64,000 nt of DNA from Pyxidicoccus parkwaysis (GCF_017301735.1 NZ_CP071090.1:2284001-2348000), one strand, 5' to 3'; shown: positions 15,015 through 26,180, numbered from the stretch's first letter. Numbers and translations are program-made. Notes: generated from the letters alone by a model not told the origin.

Positions 15015-16196
15015 ATGGCAACGGGCTTCGAGTCTTACAGGTTGGTGGACACCGCGCTCATGGCGCGCGTGCAGCAGGCGCTGCTCCAGTCCTACTTCGC
15101 GGATTACGAGCCTGCCTTCCTGGAGACGCCCGCGGGGCGCTCGGACGTCGCGGACCATGTGGATGGCCGGTACAACCGGTGCGTCGATTACGTCCTGCCC
15201 TGGCTCGGACGGTATTTGAACCTGAGCACGGCGGACATCGTCGAGCTGGGCTGCGGCACGGGCTCCAGCACGGCGGCCTTCGCGCAGGTGGCGCGGCATG
15301 TCTCGGGCTATGACATCCATGCGCCCTCCGTGAGCGCGGCGCGCAGCCGCCTGGACGCCATGGGGCTGCGCAACGCCGACCTGCACCTCGTCGAGCCCGC
15401 CCAGTTGCTCGGCTCGCTGCGGGAGAAGCACTCGAAGGGCGCGGATGTCTTCCTGCTCTACGCGGTGCTCGAGCACCAGACGCCCGCCGAGCGCCTGGAG
15501 ACGCTGCGGACCGGGTGGGAGATGCTCCGGCCCGGCGGGCTGCTCGTCGTCGTGGATACGCCCAATCGCCTCGTCTACTTCGACGCGCATACCTCCCTGC
15601 TGCCCTTCTTCCATCTCCTGCCGCCTGAGCTGGGATTGCCCTATGCCTCGCGCTCGCCGCGCGCGCTCTTCCGTGACGCCATGGCACGGGTGCCAGCGGA
15701 GGACGGGCCCATCACGCTGACGCGCTGGGGCCTGGGCGCCAGCTACCACGAGGTCGAGCTGGCGATTGGGGACTGTGAGCCTTTGCTGGTGGGCACGGGC
15801 TTCGAGCCGGAGGTGCTCGAGATGTTCCCCGTCAATCTCGAAGAGGAGCTGCTGCGCTTCTACGTGGAGCAGACTGGCGTCCGCGTGCCGGCGGCCTTCA
15901 CCCGGAACACGCTGAACTTCGTCCTTCGCAAGGGGGACAACGCGGAGCTCATCTCCCGGCGGAGCGCTCCGCCTCCAGCCCGGTACCTCTCCGTGACAGC
16001 GACAAGCCAGGCCCAGCACATCCAGGCCCAGGCCGAGCGCATCCGGGAGCTGGAGCAGCGGCTCTCCGCCGAGCCGCCCCTGCGGCACCAGTTGGTGGAT
16101 CAGCTCAACAGCGCGCTCAAGCAGACGCCGCTCCACCGTCAGGCCCGGAAGCTCGTCGAATGGTCGATGGAGCGCGTCAGGCGTGGCTCGCGGTGA
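15015..16196 (+). CDS. SAM-dependent methyltransferase with locus-specific C-terminal tail
   Basis: 393 residues. Class I methyltransferase fold: VELGCGTGSSTAAFAQ (motif I, SAM binding), GYDIHAPSVSAARSRL (motif II), FLLYAVLEHQTPAERLE and EMLRPGGLLVVVDTPNR (post-motif). Closest in type to polysaccharide or lipid-sugar methyltransferases; the acceptor is not determinable. The C terminus has a short coiled coil (AQHIQAQAERIRELEQRLS) followed by PPLRHQLVDQLNSALKQTP, the tail motif also seen on two glycosyltransferases of this locus. GGGGGAGGG ends 4 bp upstream of ATG 15015. It follows rmlC by 196 bp on the same strand and may O-methylate a rhamnose-containing glycan (inference). Confidence 0.85.
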   Translation: MATGFESYRLVDTALMARVQQALLQSYFADYEPAFLETPAGRSDVADHVDGRYNRCVDYVLPWLGRYLNLSTADIVELGCGTGSSTAAFAQVARHVSGYDIHAPSVSAARSRLDAMGLRNADLHLVEPAQLLGSLREKHSKGADVFLLYAVLEHQTPAERLETLRTGWEMLRPGGLLVVVDTPNRLVYFDAHTSLLPFFHLLPPELGLPYASRSPRALFRDAMARVPAEDGPITLTRWGLGASYHEVELAIGDCEPLLVGTGFEPEVLEMFPVNLEEELLRFYVEQTGVRVPAAFTRNTLNFVLRKGDNAELISRRSAPPPARYLSVTATSQAQHIQAQAERIRELEQRLSAEPPLRHQLVDQLNSALKQTPLHRQARKLVEWSMERVRRGSR

Positions 16197-16298
16197 GGCG
16201 AGGGGCCTTGCGTTGTCCTTTCGCCACGGAGTGACGACAACGCTTGCCCCCGCACGGCTTCACGGGTTGGCTTCCTCCCGACACAGGAGGAACACACC

Positions 16299-17351
16299 AT
16301 GGCTGCCACCCCGGGAGTGATGCGGGCCGCTCGCTTCGACACGGCCAGCAAGTCGTTGACGGTGCAGGACGTACCGGTGCCCACGCCCGGGCCCGGTGAA
16401 GTTCGAGTGCGCGTGAAGGCCTGCGGCATCTGCCTCTCGGACGCGCACCTCCTCGATGGCTCGCTCCAGTCTCCGCTGCCGGTGGTGACGCCGGGGCACG
16501 AGTCCTCCGGCGTCGTGGACGCGGTGGGGCCCGGCGTCCCCGCGTGGCAGCCGGGGCAGCGCGTGGCCATGGCCGGAGGCAAGCCGTGCATGCGCTGCCA
16601 CAAGTGCGCGAATGGCCGGCTGCCGGAGTGCCTGGACTTCCAAATCATGGGCTTCCACTACGACGGCGCCTGGGCCGAGTACGTGGTGGTGCCGTACTTC
16701 GCGCTGTCCGCCATTCCGGACCATCTGCCCTTCGAGCAGGCCGCCATCCTCGCGGACGCAGTGGCCACGCCCTACGCGGGGCTGGTGGACCGGGCAGACC
16801 TGCGCCCCGCGCAGTCGGTGGGCCTGTGGGGCATTGGCGGCCTGGGCGTGCACGCGGTGCAGATTGCGCGCATGGTGGGCGCGGCGCCCATCCTCGCCTT
16901 CGACACCAACGAGGCGGCGCGTGCGCGGGCGCTGGAGTTCGGCGCGGACGCCGTGTTCGACCCGCGCGTCCCGGACCTGCGCAAGCAAGTGTTCCAGCGC
17001 ACCGGTGGCCTGGGCCTGGACGTGGCGGTGGACCTGGTGGGCGCCAACGCGGTGCTCGCGCAGGCGGCGACATGCATCGGCCGCTTCGGGCGGGTGGTGA
17101 TGGTGGGCCTGTCTCCGGAGCCCATGCACCTGGGGCCGGGCGTCATGTTCGGCGTGCAGTCCCAGTCCATGCTGGGACACCTGGGCTACGACAAGAAGCA
17201 CCTGGACCAGCTCGTGACGCTGGTGGGCACGAAGCGGCTGGACGTGTCCCGCTCGGTGAGCGCGACGATGCCGCTGGAGGACGTGGCCCGGGGCGTGGAG
17301 CGGCTGGTGAAGAAGGAAGGCAATCCCATCCGCCTCGTCGTCACGCCTTGA
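16299..17351 (+). CDS. Zinc-dependent alcohol dehydrogenase (MDR family)
   Basis: 350 residues. Catalytic zinc ligands are visible in ACGICLSD (Cys) and PGHESSG (His-Glu), and the structural zinc lobe is complete (C-M-R-C-H-K-C then seven residues and C). The Rossmann motif GIGGLGVHAVQIA binds NAD(P), and FDTNEAARARA follows the second strand. Such enzymes oxidise or reduce primary or secondary alcohols; the substrate is not evident. It stands alone, with a strong hairpin after the stop and a convergent small membrane-protein gene beyond. Confidence 0.92.
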   Translation: MAATPGVMRAARFDTASKSLTVQDVPVPTPGPGEVRVRVKACGICLSDAHLLDGSLQSPLPVVTPGHESSGVVDAVGPGVPAWQPGQRVAMAGGKPCMRCHKCANGRLPECLDFQIMGFHYDGAWAEYVVVPYFALSAIPDHLPFEQAAILADAVATPYAGLVDRADLRPAQSVGLWGIGGLGVHAVQIARMVGAAPILAFDTNEAARARALEFGADAVFDPRVPDLRKQVFQRTGGLGLDVAVDLVGANAVLAQAATCIGRFGRVVMVGLSPEPMHLGPGVMFGVQSQSMLGHLGYDKKHLDQLVTLVGTKRLDVSRSVSATMPLEDVARGVERLVKKEGNPIRLVVTP

Positions 17352-17360
17352 GCGGGGCGC

Positions 17361-17383
17361 GGTGCCCGGGCCGCCCGGGCACC
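17361..17383. terminator. Bidirectional hairpin between convergent genes
   Basis: A perfect 10-bp stem (GGTGCCCGGG / CCCGGGCACC) with a 3-nt loop, between the stop codons of the alcohol dehydrogenase and the convergent membrane protein. There is no T-tract, as is common in this GC range. Confidence 0.7.
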
Positions 17384-17390
17384 TGCCTGC

Positions 17391-17729
17391 TCAGGTGTCG
17401 GAGCGCTGCGAGACGGTGGCCAGCAGCGAGGACACCACGGCCTCGGTGACGTCCTTGCCGCCGCCCAGGTTCGTGATGAGCGCCATGGGCGTGTAGATGA
17501 AGCCCCAGGGGATGCCCCACCAGCCGAGGAGGAGCGACACCAGCGTGTAGCCGATGCTCTTGCCCGTCGTGCCCTCTCCGGCACGGATGAAATACACATC
17601 CGACGAGCGCTTGAACGTCATCACCACGATGGAGATGCAGTACTCGAACACGACGAACCTGCCGCCCTGGCGCAGCTCATCCTGGAGCTGGCCCACCGTC
17701 ATGTTGTCCACGCCTTGAATCGCCGCCAT
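17391..17729 (-). CDS. Small membrane protein, unknown function
   Basis: 112 residues with two hydrophobic stretches: FVVFEYCISIVVMTF near residue 25-40, and TLVSLLLGWWGIPWGFIYTP near residue 62-80. The second contains a conspicuous G-W-W-G-x-P-W-G turn. No enzymatic motif. The fold looks like a two-helix inner-membrane protein with a short cytosolic end. It is a single gene between a convergent dehydrogenase and a divergent AraC regulator. I do not recognise a named family. Confidence 0.75.
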   Translation of the reverse strand: MAAIQGVDNMTVGQLQDELRQGGRFVVFEYCISIVVMTFKRSSDVYFIRAGEGTTGKSIGYTLVSLLLGWWGIPWGFIYTPMALITNLGGGKDVTEAVVSSLLATVSQRSDT

Positions 17730-17872
17730 GGATTTCCCCCTCTACCCACCGCCGTGTGCGGTGGGGGCGTGAAGCCTAACAGCGGCGTCAGAGCCCCTGG
17801 AAGCCGGCCTGCCTTCGCCTTGGGACTGGGAGGTGATTGACTCAGGGGCTGCAGCGCGGAAGGGACGAGGGC

Positions 17873-18694
17873 ATGGACATCCGACGTTCGTGGAGCGGGC
17901 TCGAGGTGGTGCTGGTCGATACGCCTGCGGGGATGACTCGCGCGGCGGCCTCGTCGAAGCACCGCATCGGCTTTCATGTCGGGCGTCCCGTGCGCGCGGT
18001 CTGCCGGCTGGATGGCCGCACGCACCGGCGGCTGCAGAGCCGGGGTGACATGGACCTGGTTCCGGCGGGAATGCCCGGTGTCTGGGAGGACGACAAGGCC
18101 ACCCGCATCCTCCGGATGAGCGTGTCCCCCGAGCTGCTGCGCTCGGCGGCGGAGGGCCTGGGTGTCGACTCGGAGCGTGTCGAGCTGGCACCCCGGTTCC
18201 AGTTGAGGGACAGGCGGCTGGAGCACATCGCCTGGGCGCTCGAAGCGGAGCTGACGGCGGAGCTTCCGGGGGATGCGCTCTACGGTGACAGCCTGGGTAT
18301 GGCCCTGGCCGTCCATCTGGTCCGGCGCTACCGGACGACCTCCGGCGCGCTGTTCGAGCCCACCGGGGGCCTGTCCCGGCCGCAGCTCGCGCGTGTCGTC
18401 GAGTACATCGACGCGCACCTCGACGGGCGGCTGTTGCTCGCGGAGCTCGCTGCCGTGGCGGGCGTGAGCGCGTCGCACTTCAAGGCGCTGTTCAAGCAGT
18501 CCACGGGCCTGCCCGTGCACCAGTACGTGGTGCGCCAGCGCGTCGAGCGGGCACGGCTGCTGCTCGCCCGGGGTGAGCACGGCATCTCCGACGTCGCGGT
18601 GCGGACCGGCTTCACGGACGCGAGCCACCTGGCCCGCTGGATGCGCCGCGTCCTCGGCGTGACTCCGGCGCTCGTGCGGCGGCGAGGCGAGTAG
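17873..18694 (+). CDS. AraC family transcriptional regulator
   Basis: 273 residues. The C-terminal ~100 residues carry the two helix-turn-helix motifs of AraC proteins: LLAELAAVAGVSASHFKALF and GISDVAVRTGFTDASHLARW, with the family ending GVTPALVRRR. The N-terminal ligand domain is not identifiable. ATG 17873 has AGGGACGAGG just upstream and is preferred to the in-frame TTG 17837. It lies 82 bp upstream of, and in the same direction as, an NmrA-type gene, so the two may be functionally linked; AraC genes next to oxidoreductase-like targets are common. Confidence 0.92.
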   Translation: MDIRRSWSGLEVVLVDTPAGMTRAAASSKHRIGFHVGRPVRAVCRLDGRTHRRLQSRGDMDLVPAGMPGVWEDDKATRILRMSVSPELLRSAAEGLGVDSERVELAPRFQLRDRRLEHIAWALEAELTAELPGDALYGDSLGMALAVHLVRRYRTTSGALFEPTGGLSRPQLARVVEYIDAHLDGRLLLAELAAVAGVSASHFKALFKQSTGLPVHQYVVRQRVERARLLLARGEHGISDVAVRTGFTDASHLARWMRRVLGVTPALVRRRGE

Positions 18695-18776
18695 CCGTCC
18701 ACGACATCGTCCGAATGTCCTCGTTGGCGTCCGGACGTCCGCGACGGGGCCCGGGGGCGCGCCCTACCTTGCGCTC

Positions 18777-19637
18777 ATGTTCGTCATCTTCGGAGCAACG
18801 GGAAGGGTGGGGGGCGCGGCCGCGGCCGAGCTCCGCCGCCGGGGACTGCGTGTGAAGGCCGTGGTGCGCGACGCGGCACAGGGCGCGCGGCTCGCACAGT
18901 TGGGGTGCGAGCTGGCCACGGCGGACCTGAATGACTCGCGGAGCGTGGCACGGGCGCTCGAAGGGGCGGAAGGTGCGCTCGTGCTCTGCCCGCTTCGGCC
19001 CTCGGAGGCACCACGAGCGGAGGCCTTGCGCATCATCGACTCGCTCGGCGAGGCCATCGAGGCGTCACGTCCGAGAGCCGTCGTTGCCATCTCGGACTAT
19101 GGCGCGCACCTTCCGACGGGGACGGGAATCACGCTCATCTTCCATCAGCTCGAAGCGCGGCTGCGCGAGGCGCCGACGGCGATGACGTTCCTCCGCTCGG
19201 CGGAGCACATGCACAACTGGAAGCGCCACGTGCGCGCGGCCCGGGAGCGGGGCGTGCTGCCGAGCCTGCATCATCCGGTGACGCGGCGCTTTCCCACCGT
19301 GTTCGCTCCCGACGTGGGGCTCGTGGCGGCGGACCTGCTGGCGAGCGCGGAAGGCAATGCGAAGCAGGCGCGGGTGGTGCATGTCGAGGGACCGCGCCGG
19401 TACTCCGCGCAGGACATCGCGGAGGTCCTCGCGCGACACCTCGGGCGTCCCGTTGTCGCGGAGGAGCTGGCGCGCGAGCGCTGGGAGCCGACGCTGGCTC
19501 CCGCGGGCCTGGGCGAGGAGTATGCGCGGCTCGTCGCGGAGCTTCAGGATGCGCACAACGCCGGACGCATCGAGGTGGAGGCGGGGGCAGGGGAGGTGCG
19601 GCGCGGAACCACGGAGTTGGCGGAAGCGCTGCGGTAG
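18777..19637 (+). CDS. NmrA-like NAD(P)-binding protein
   Basis: 286 residues. N-terminal FVIFGATGRVGGAAAAELRR is the G-x-x-G-x-x-G Rossmann motif of atypical SDRs, followed by KAVVRD (NADP side) and a central ISDYGAHLPTG segment where classical SDRs have the catalytic Ser/Tyr. It lacks a clear YxxxK, which fits the NmrA/azoreductase-like group that senses or uses NAD(P)H. The C-terminal half resembles the substrate cap of that group (HVEGPRRYSAQDIAEVLARHLGR). A second protein of the same superfamily lies at 40796-41695. Confidence 0.85.
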   Translation: MFVIFGATGRVGGAAAAELRRRGLRVKAVVRDAAQGARLAQLGCELATADLNDSRSVARALEGAEGALVLCPLRPSEAPRAEALRIIDSLGEAIEASRPRAVVAISDYGAHLPTGTGITLIFHQLEARLREAPTAMTFLRSAEHMHNWKRHVRAARERGVLPSLHHPVTRRFPTVFAPDVGLVAADLLASAEGNAKQARVVHVEGPRRYSAQDIAEVLARHLGRPVVAEELARERWEPTLAPAGLGEEYARLVAELQDAHNAGRIEVEAGAGEVRRGTTELAEALR

Positions 19638-19798
19638 CCATCCGAACTGAATGCGTTCGGGGGAAGTCACGCCGGAGCCCGATTTTTCGGCCTGACAGCG
19701 CCTGAGAGAAGTTGCTTCGGCTGGCCTGGTCGGCGCCCTTCACTGCGTCATGGGTCAGCCGCGCGCGAAGCGTCGAAGCTGGACGGACGGTGTGCGGC

Positions 19799-20389
19799 TC
19801 ACATCCCCAGGCGCTGAGTGAGGTCCGCCGGCACGGGGTAGATGCGCTCGGGTGGGCACAGGCGGGCGGCCTGCTCCGCGCGTCCTTCGTCCAGCAGGCG
19901 GCGTATCTTCTGCACGCGCGGGGTGAGGTCCTCGATGGAGACGGTCCACGCCTCCACGTAGCGAGTGATGACCGCGCGTCCGAGCCCCACCTGGATGCTG
20001 TCATACGGGAGCCCCGCGCCGCGCAGCGTGCGCTCCGGGTCCCACTGCACGTGGACGGACGCGGACTCGAAGGATCGGCGCCATGCCTCGGGAGTGCCGT
20101 GGATGCGCGGCTCGAAGGCGGTGAGCACGGCCAGGCTCAACGCCTCGTGCCAGCCCTCGCGCCGGATGCGCACCGCGAGCGTCCGCTCCTGGCCGCTCTT
20201 GCGGCCCCAGTTGGAGCGGTGCATCAGCCACAGGAAGCTGGGCTTTATCCATGTCATCCGGCCCACCGAGAAGGGCGGGCCGAACTTCTGCTGCTCCACG
20301 GCCACATCCGCGATGGCGTCCGGATAGGCCTGGTACATCACGATGGTCGCGCGGTCATGGTCGGCTCGAATCTCACGGAGCTCGGACAT
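19799..20389 (-). CDS. DUF4291 family protein
   Basis: 196 residues, full length for the family. The conserved core is present: MYQAYPDAIADVAVEQQKFG, then MTWIKPSFLWLMHRSNWG, then PYDSIQVGLGRAVITRYVEAW. The biochemical role of DUF4291 is not established as far as I know; the Trp/His-rich core looks like a nucleic-acid- or nucleotide-handling fold, but that is a guess. It starts 18 bp after the kinase gene's stop on the same strand, so it may be the last gene of that operon. Confidence 0.85.
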   Translation of the reverse strand: MSELREIRADHDRATIVMYQAYPDAIADVAVEQQKFGPPFSVGRMTWIKPSFLWLMHRSNWGRKSGQERTLAVRIRREGWHEALSLAVLTAFEPRIHGTPEAWRRSFESASVHVQWDPERTLRGAGLPYDSIQVGLGRAVITRYVEAWTVSIEDLTPRVQKIRRLLDEGRAEQAARLCPPERIYPVPADLTQRLGM

Positions 20390-20407
20390 GGACGCGCGTG
20401 ACGGGGC

Positions 20408-22315
<1,908 letters not shown>

Positions 22316-22319
22316 GGTG

Positions 22320-23312
22320 TCAGCGCGAGGCCGTCGGGTAGCGCTGGAAGAGGATGCGCTCCAGCTCGCGCGCCCCGTCCTTCGGTGACTTCTTCCGGGC
22401 CGCCTCCGCGCGCAGCACGTCCGTGCGCGCGTCGTCCGGCAGGTCCGCCTCCATCACCGCCAGCGCGCCATTCAGGTCTCCCGCGCGCTGGAGCGCGGCC
22501 GCGCGCCAGACCTTGTACTCGGTGCGGGCCGGCGCCGCCGTGGCCGCCTGGGCGAAGAGGCCCTGCGCCTTCGCGAAGTCCCGCTCCTGGAAGACGGCCA
22601 GGCCGTCCAGGAAGGGCGCCTGCGAGGCCGCGTCCGGCGAGGCCTCGCCCGTGTCCGCCGCCAGCCCGAAGAGCTTGCGCGCCTCGCGCAGCCGCTCGGG
22701 CGGGAGCGTCTCACCGGCCAGCGCGCGGCGGTGCAGCTCCTGCGTGGCGTTGCGGCTCGCGGCGCTCAGCCGGGTACCCATCTCTCCCAGGTCCGTGCCC
22801 AGGTAGCCCTCCGTCACCAGCGTGGTCAGCATCTCCTGCGCCGAGTCGGGGCCCAGCAGCTTGCCTTCCTCCAGCGCGGCGAAGAAGCCGGCCTTCAGCT
22901 CCACGTGGCGCGCCGTCAGGTCCGCCGCGGCCGCGCCCCTCTGCTTCTTGCGCGCGGCCTTGAGCTGGCGCTCGCACAGTTCCAACTCCCGCTGCGCCTT
23001 GGCGCGGTCCTGGATGTCCGGCGCGCTGCGCACGTAGGCGCGGTACGCGGTGCAGGCGTCGGCCACCTGCTTCGCGCCCAGGCGCGCGCGGGCGAGGCCC
23101 AGGTACGCGGGCAGCAGCGTGGGGTTGGCGCGGGTGGCCTTGAGGAACAGGCCGGACGCGTCCACGTAGCGCTTCTTGTTGTAGAGCCGGGTGCCCTCGG
23201 CCACGAGCGCCTCGGCGTTGCCCACCGCGGGGCCCACCAGCGGCTCGGCCGCGGCGAGGCCGCTCACCAGCAGCAGGCACATCACCACCCAGCGACGCGG
23301 TTCAGAACGCAT
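22320..23312 (-). CDS. Periplasmic TPR-like protein
   Basis: 330 residues. A signal peptide is clear (charged start, VVMCLLLVSGLAAA, cleavage near AEP). The mature protein begins with TPR-like helices (LVAEGTRLYNKKRYVDASGLFLKATRANPTLLPAYLGLARARLG) and ends with another TPR-like stretch around AAALQRAGDLNGALAVME. ATG 23312 is preferred over TTG 23318 because GGAGGG lies 7 bp upstream. This start overlaps the end of the PEGA-barrel gene by 11 bp, showing translational coupling. Its probable job is to bridge the outer-membrane PEGA/barrel protein and the kinase's external domain (inference from operon and topology). Confidence 0.85.
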   Translation of the reverse strand: MRSEPRRWVVMCLLLVSGLAAAEPLVGPAVGNAEALVAEGTRLYNKKRYVDASGLFLKATRANPTLLPAYLGLARARLGAKQVADACTAYRAYVRSAPDIQDRAKAQRELELCERQLKAARKKQRGAAAADLTARHVELKAGFFAALEEGKLLGPDSAQEMLTTLVTEGYLGTDLGEMGTRLSAASRNATQELHRRALAGETLPPERLREARKLFGLAADTGEASPDAASQAPFLDGLAVFQERDFAKAQGLFAQAATAAPARTEYKVWRAAALQRAGDLNGALAVMEADLPDDARTDVLRAEAARKKSPKDGARELERILFQRYPTASR

Positions 23313-24867
23313 AGCCAATCCCTCCGCGCAGGTTGCTCGTGCCGGCGATGTTCTTCAGCAAGGAGAAGCTGTACTGGTACGCCACGGAGGCATAGAGCCC
23401 CTCGTAGACGAAGATGCGCGCGGCGGCCTGCCCGGACGCGTGCAGGTCCACCGCGTAGAGGCCCTTCTCGAAGGGCGCGCTCTCCGGCCGGTCCTTCTCC
23501 TTGAGCAACAGGCCGCGCACGTCCACGCCGGCCTGAATCGCGAAGGAGACGGGGCCCAGCACGTAGCGCAATTGCGGCTGGAGCGCGCGCAGCGAGGCCA
23601 TCTGCACCGTCGTGTCCAGCGAGTTGTCGTTGCCCCGCACCCGGTCCACCCACTCGCCCGCCGCGGCGTCGGGGATGTTGACGCCCATCGTCCACGTGTC
23701 CGCGGTGCGGTAGTACGTGGCGCCCACCAACATGACGCCGAAGTACTGGCCATAGCGGCCGTACTCCACGCCGAAGCCCAGCAGCTTCCGGGCACCCGGC
23801 GCGCGCACATTCACCGTGCGGAAGTCGTCCAGCTGTCCCGAGGAGCTCGCCGGCTGCGTGGCCACGTCCGCGCCGGTGAGGCTGACCATCTCGACCGAGC
23901 CCTCCAGGTAGCTCTGCCGCGCCATGGTGGCGGCCTGACGGCGGCGCATGGCCAGCTTGAAGGCCTGCATGGACGTGGGCTTCAGCTCGCGCTCCAGCGT
24001 GTACGTGGCGCCGGGGGCAATCTCCGCCTTCACCTCCTGCGGCTCGTAGCCTTCCGCCAGCAGCGACAGGGTGCGCGAGCCGGGCTCGATGCCCCGGTCC
24101 ACCGCGTCCGTGCCCACCTGCTTGCCGTCCACGAGGATGCGCGTGCCCTCCGGCAGCGCCTTCACCACCAGCCGCGCGGGCACCTTCTCCAGCGCCGCGA
24201 GCAGCTTCACCTGCTCGCGCGAGCCCACCACCCGCGTCTCCTCCTTCGGCAGGTGCGAGGCCAGCTCGAAGCGGAAGGTGTGCTCACCCGGCAGCACCTC
24301 CGTGGCGTAGGGCGTGGTGCCCACCTTGAGGCCATCCACGAAGACGGTGGCGCCCGCGGGCTCCGTCACCGCCTGCACCATGGCGTTGAGCGTGAGGAAC
24401 TTCACCAGCACGCCGGCCAGCGCCTTCTCGAAGGCGGGGTTGGCCGTCTCCGCCTGCGCGCGCGCGCCGCTGTCCGGACGCACGCTCACGGCGCGGAAGC
24501 GGTAGCCGGCGTCGTCCTGGCCCGTCTGCACCAGCACCACGCGCTCCAGCCCCAGCGAGGCGAGGTACGACTCCAGCGGCTCGCGGCAGCGCACCTCGCC
24601 CGTCACGCAGCCGACGTCACCCGCGCGGCCCTGGAGGAAGCCCTCCAGCGCGTCGCGGCCGATGACCTGCTGCGCCTTCATGTCGGGTGGAATCAAGCCA
24701 CCGATGCCGTCCTCGGTGCGCTTCACCAGCGCGTCCTGGCCCGGGTACATCGGTTGAACGAGCCACAGCGTATGCGTGGGCTTCGCGGCCTCGGTGCCGG
24801 GTTGCGGTACCGGTGCGGCGCTGGCGGTCAGTGCCAGGCTGACGGTCAGCAGACAGGTGACGAACAT
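23302..24867 (-). CDS. Outer-membrane protein with two PEGA domains and C-terminal barrel
   Basis: 521 residues with a signal peptide (LLTVSLALTASAAP). Two PEGA domains are visible: around residues 165-205 (PAGATVFVDGLKVGTTPY) and 232-275 (LPEGTRILVDGKQVGT). The last ~200 residues alternate in the way of membrane beta strands and end in G-G-I-G-Y-A-F, a classical outer-membrane C terminus with final Phe. PEGA domains usually bind surface or peptidoglycan-associated ligands. It is the first gene of the unit with the TPR protein and Ser/Thr kinase; GAGG is 6 bp before the ATG. The N-terminal ~150 residues have no family I recognise. Confidence 0.82.
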   Translation of the reverse strand: MFVTCLLTVSLALTASAAPVPQPGTEAAKPTHTLWLVQPMYPGQDALVKRTEDGIGGLIPPDMKAQQVIGRDALEGFLQGRAGDVGCVTGEVRCREPLESYLASLGLERVVLVQTGQDDAGYRFRAVSVRPDSGARAQAETANPAFEKALAGVLVKFLTLNAMVQAVTEPAGATVFVDGLKVGTTPYATEVLPGEHTFRFELASHLPKEETRVVGSREQVKLLAALEKVPARLVVKALPEGTRILVDGKQVGTDAVDRGIEPGSRTLSLLAEGYEPQEVKAEIAPGATYTLERELKPTSMQAFKLAMRRRQAATMARQSYLEGSVEMVSLTGADVATQPASSSGQLDDFRTVNVRAPGARKLLGFGVEYGRYGQYFGVMLVGATYYRTADTWTMGVNIPDAAAGEWVDRVRGNDNSLDTTVQMASLRALQPQLRYVLGPVSFAIQAGVDVRGLLLKEKDRPESAPFEKGLYAVDLHASGQAAARIFVYEGLYASVAYQYSFSLLKNIAGTSNLRGGIGYAF

Positions 24868-25121
24868 GAACGTCCTCGGGCGGGGATGGGCGGCCCCCCC
24901 TCACTACGGGCCGCCCACTTCACGGTGTACGCCAATGAACGCCGCCCTGCCTAGGGGGGCGGGGGTGGTGACACCCTCGTTTTCCAGGATTCAGCCCTTT
25001 TTGACGCGCCCGAACTCGCCTGCCCTGGGGGCGCTCGGCCGGCGGCCCGGCGCTGGGAGGGCTCGCGAGGTGTGGGGAATGCGCATCGTTCCGCAGGTCA
25101 CAACACCTCCGAGGAGGCGGA

Positions 25122-26180
25122 ATGGTTCTCCCTGGCAAGGGCATGGGCTGGATGGAGTTCTTCAAGGCCCTGAAGAACGAGTGGGCGCGCGACGACGTGG
25201 GGGACGTCGCGGGAGCGCTGACGTTCCAGGTCATCCTGGCGCTGTTCCCCTTCCTCCTGTTCCTGGTGTCGCTGGCGGGCGTCATCATCGACCCCGCGCA
25301 GGCGCAGGCGCTCATCAATGAATTGGCGAAGGTGGCGCCGCAGGAGGTGACGAAGATCCTGGGCGACCGCATCACCGCGCTGGCGCACAGCAACCCGGTG
25401 GGGCTCCTGACGATTGGTGGCGTGGGCGCCATGTGGGCCGCGTCCAGCGGCGTCGTCGCGTTGGCGGAGGCGCTCAACAAGGTGTACGGCGTGAAGGACT
25501 CCCGCCCCTTCTGGAAGGTGCGCGGAATCGCGCTGCTGACGACGCTGGGCGGCGCGGTGCTGGCCATCATCGCGGCGCTGGCCATCGTCGTCACCCCGGT
25601 CATCGTGGGCAAGCTCGGGCCGGTGGGTGAGGTGTTCAACTGGCTGCGCCTGCCGGTTGCCGGCCTGCTGGTGATGTTCCTCTGGGCCGTCCTCTACTAC
25701 GTGCTGCCGGACGTGGAGCAGCGGTTCCGGTTCATCACCCCGGGCTCCGTGGTGGGCGTGCTCATCTGGGTGGTGGCCTCGTGGGGCTTCTCGAAGTACG
25801 TGGCCAACTTCGGCAAGTACGACGTGAACTACGGCGCCATCGGCGGCGTCATCGTCATGCTGTTGTGGATGTGGATTTCGGCGCAGGTCGTCCTGCTGGG
25901 CGCGGAAATCAACGCCATCCTCGAGCACCGCTCGCCCGAGGGGAAGGCGCCCGGTGACAAGGTGCCCGAGCCGGGCAAGGCCGTGACGGCCACCAAGACG
26001 GAATTGGAGGAGGGCGGGGCGAAGCTCCCGGGCTCGGGCGAGTTCCGCCCCGTGGTGAATCCGCACACGGGCCGGCCCGCGCCGCAGAACCTGGGGCAGA
26101 CGCCGCTGGCCGCTGCCGCACGGTGGGCCGCGGGCCTCGGCCTGGGGCTGTTCCTCGTGCGCCGCCATACGACGCGGTAG
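25122..26180 (+). CDS. YihY/BrkB-family inner-membrane protein
   Basis: 352 residues. Family features: DVAGALTFQVILALFPFLLFLVSLAG at the start, ALNKVYGVKDSRPFWKVRG (loop between helices), YYVLPDVEQRFRFITPGSVVG and the final YGAIGGVIVMLLWMWISAQVVLLGAEINA. About six membrane helices. The ~90-residue cytoplasmic end is charged, and a last short hydrophobic patch follows. Members were once called ribonuclease BN, but that name is wrong; the true role is unknown. GAGGAGG lies 6 bp upstream of ATG 25122. Confidence 0.92.
   Translation: MVLPGKGMGWMEFFKALKNEWARDDVGDVAGALTFQVILALFPFLLFLVSLAGVIIDPAQAQALINELAKVAPQEVTKILGDRITALAHSNPVGLLTIGGVGAMWAASSGVVALAEALNKVYGVKDSRPFWKVRGIALLTTLGGAVLAIIAALAIVVTPVIVGKLGPVGEVFNWLRLPVAGLLVMFLWAVLYYVLPDVEQRFRFITPGSVVGVLIWVVASWGFSKYVANFGKYDVNYGAIGGVIVMLLWMWISAQVVLLGAEINAILEHRSPEGKAPGDKVPEPGKAVTATKTELEEGGAKLPGSGEFRPVVNPHTGRPAPQNLGQTPLAAAARWAAGLGLGLFLVRRHTTR

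Noticed and set aside
19642..19690. Two small hairpins after the NmrA-like gene
   Set aside because: Stems of 6 and 4 bp are too weak to call as terminators, although the position is reasonable.
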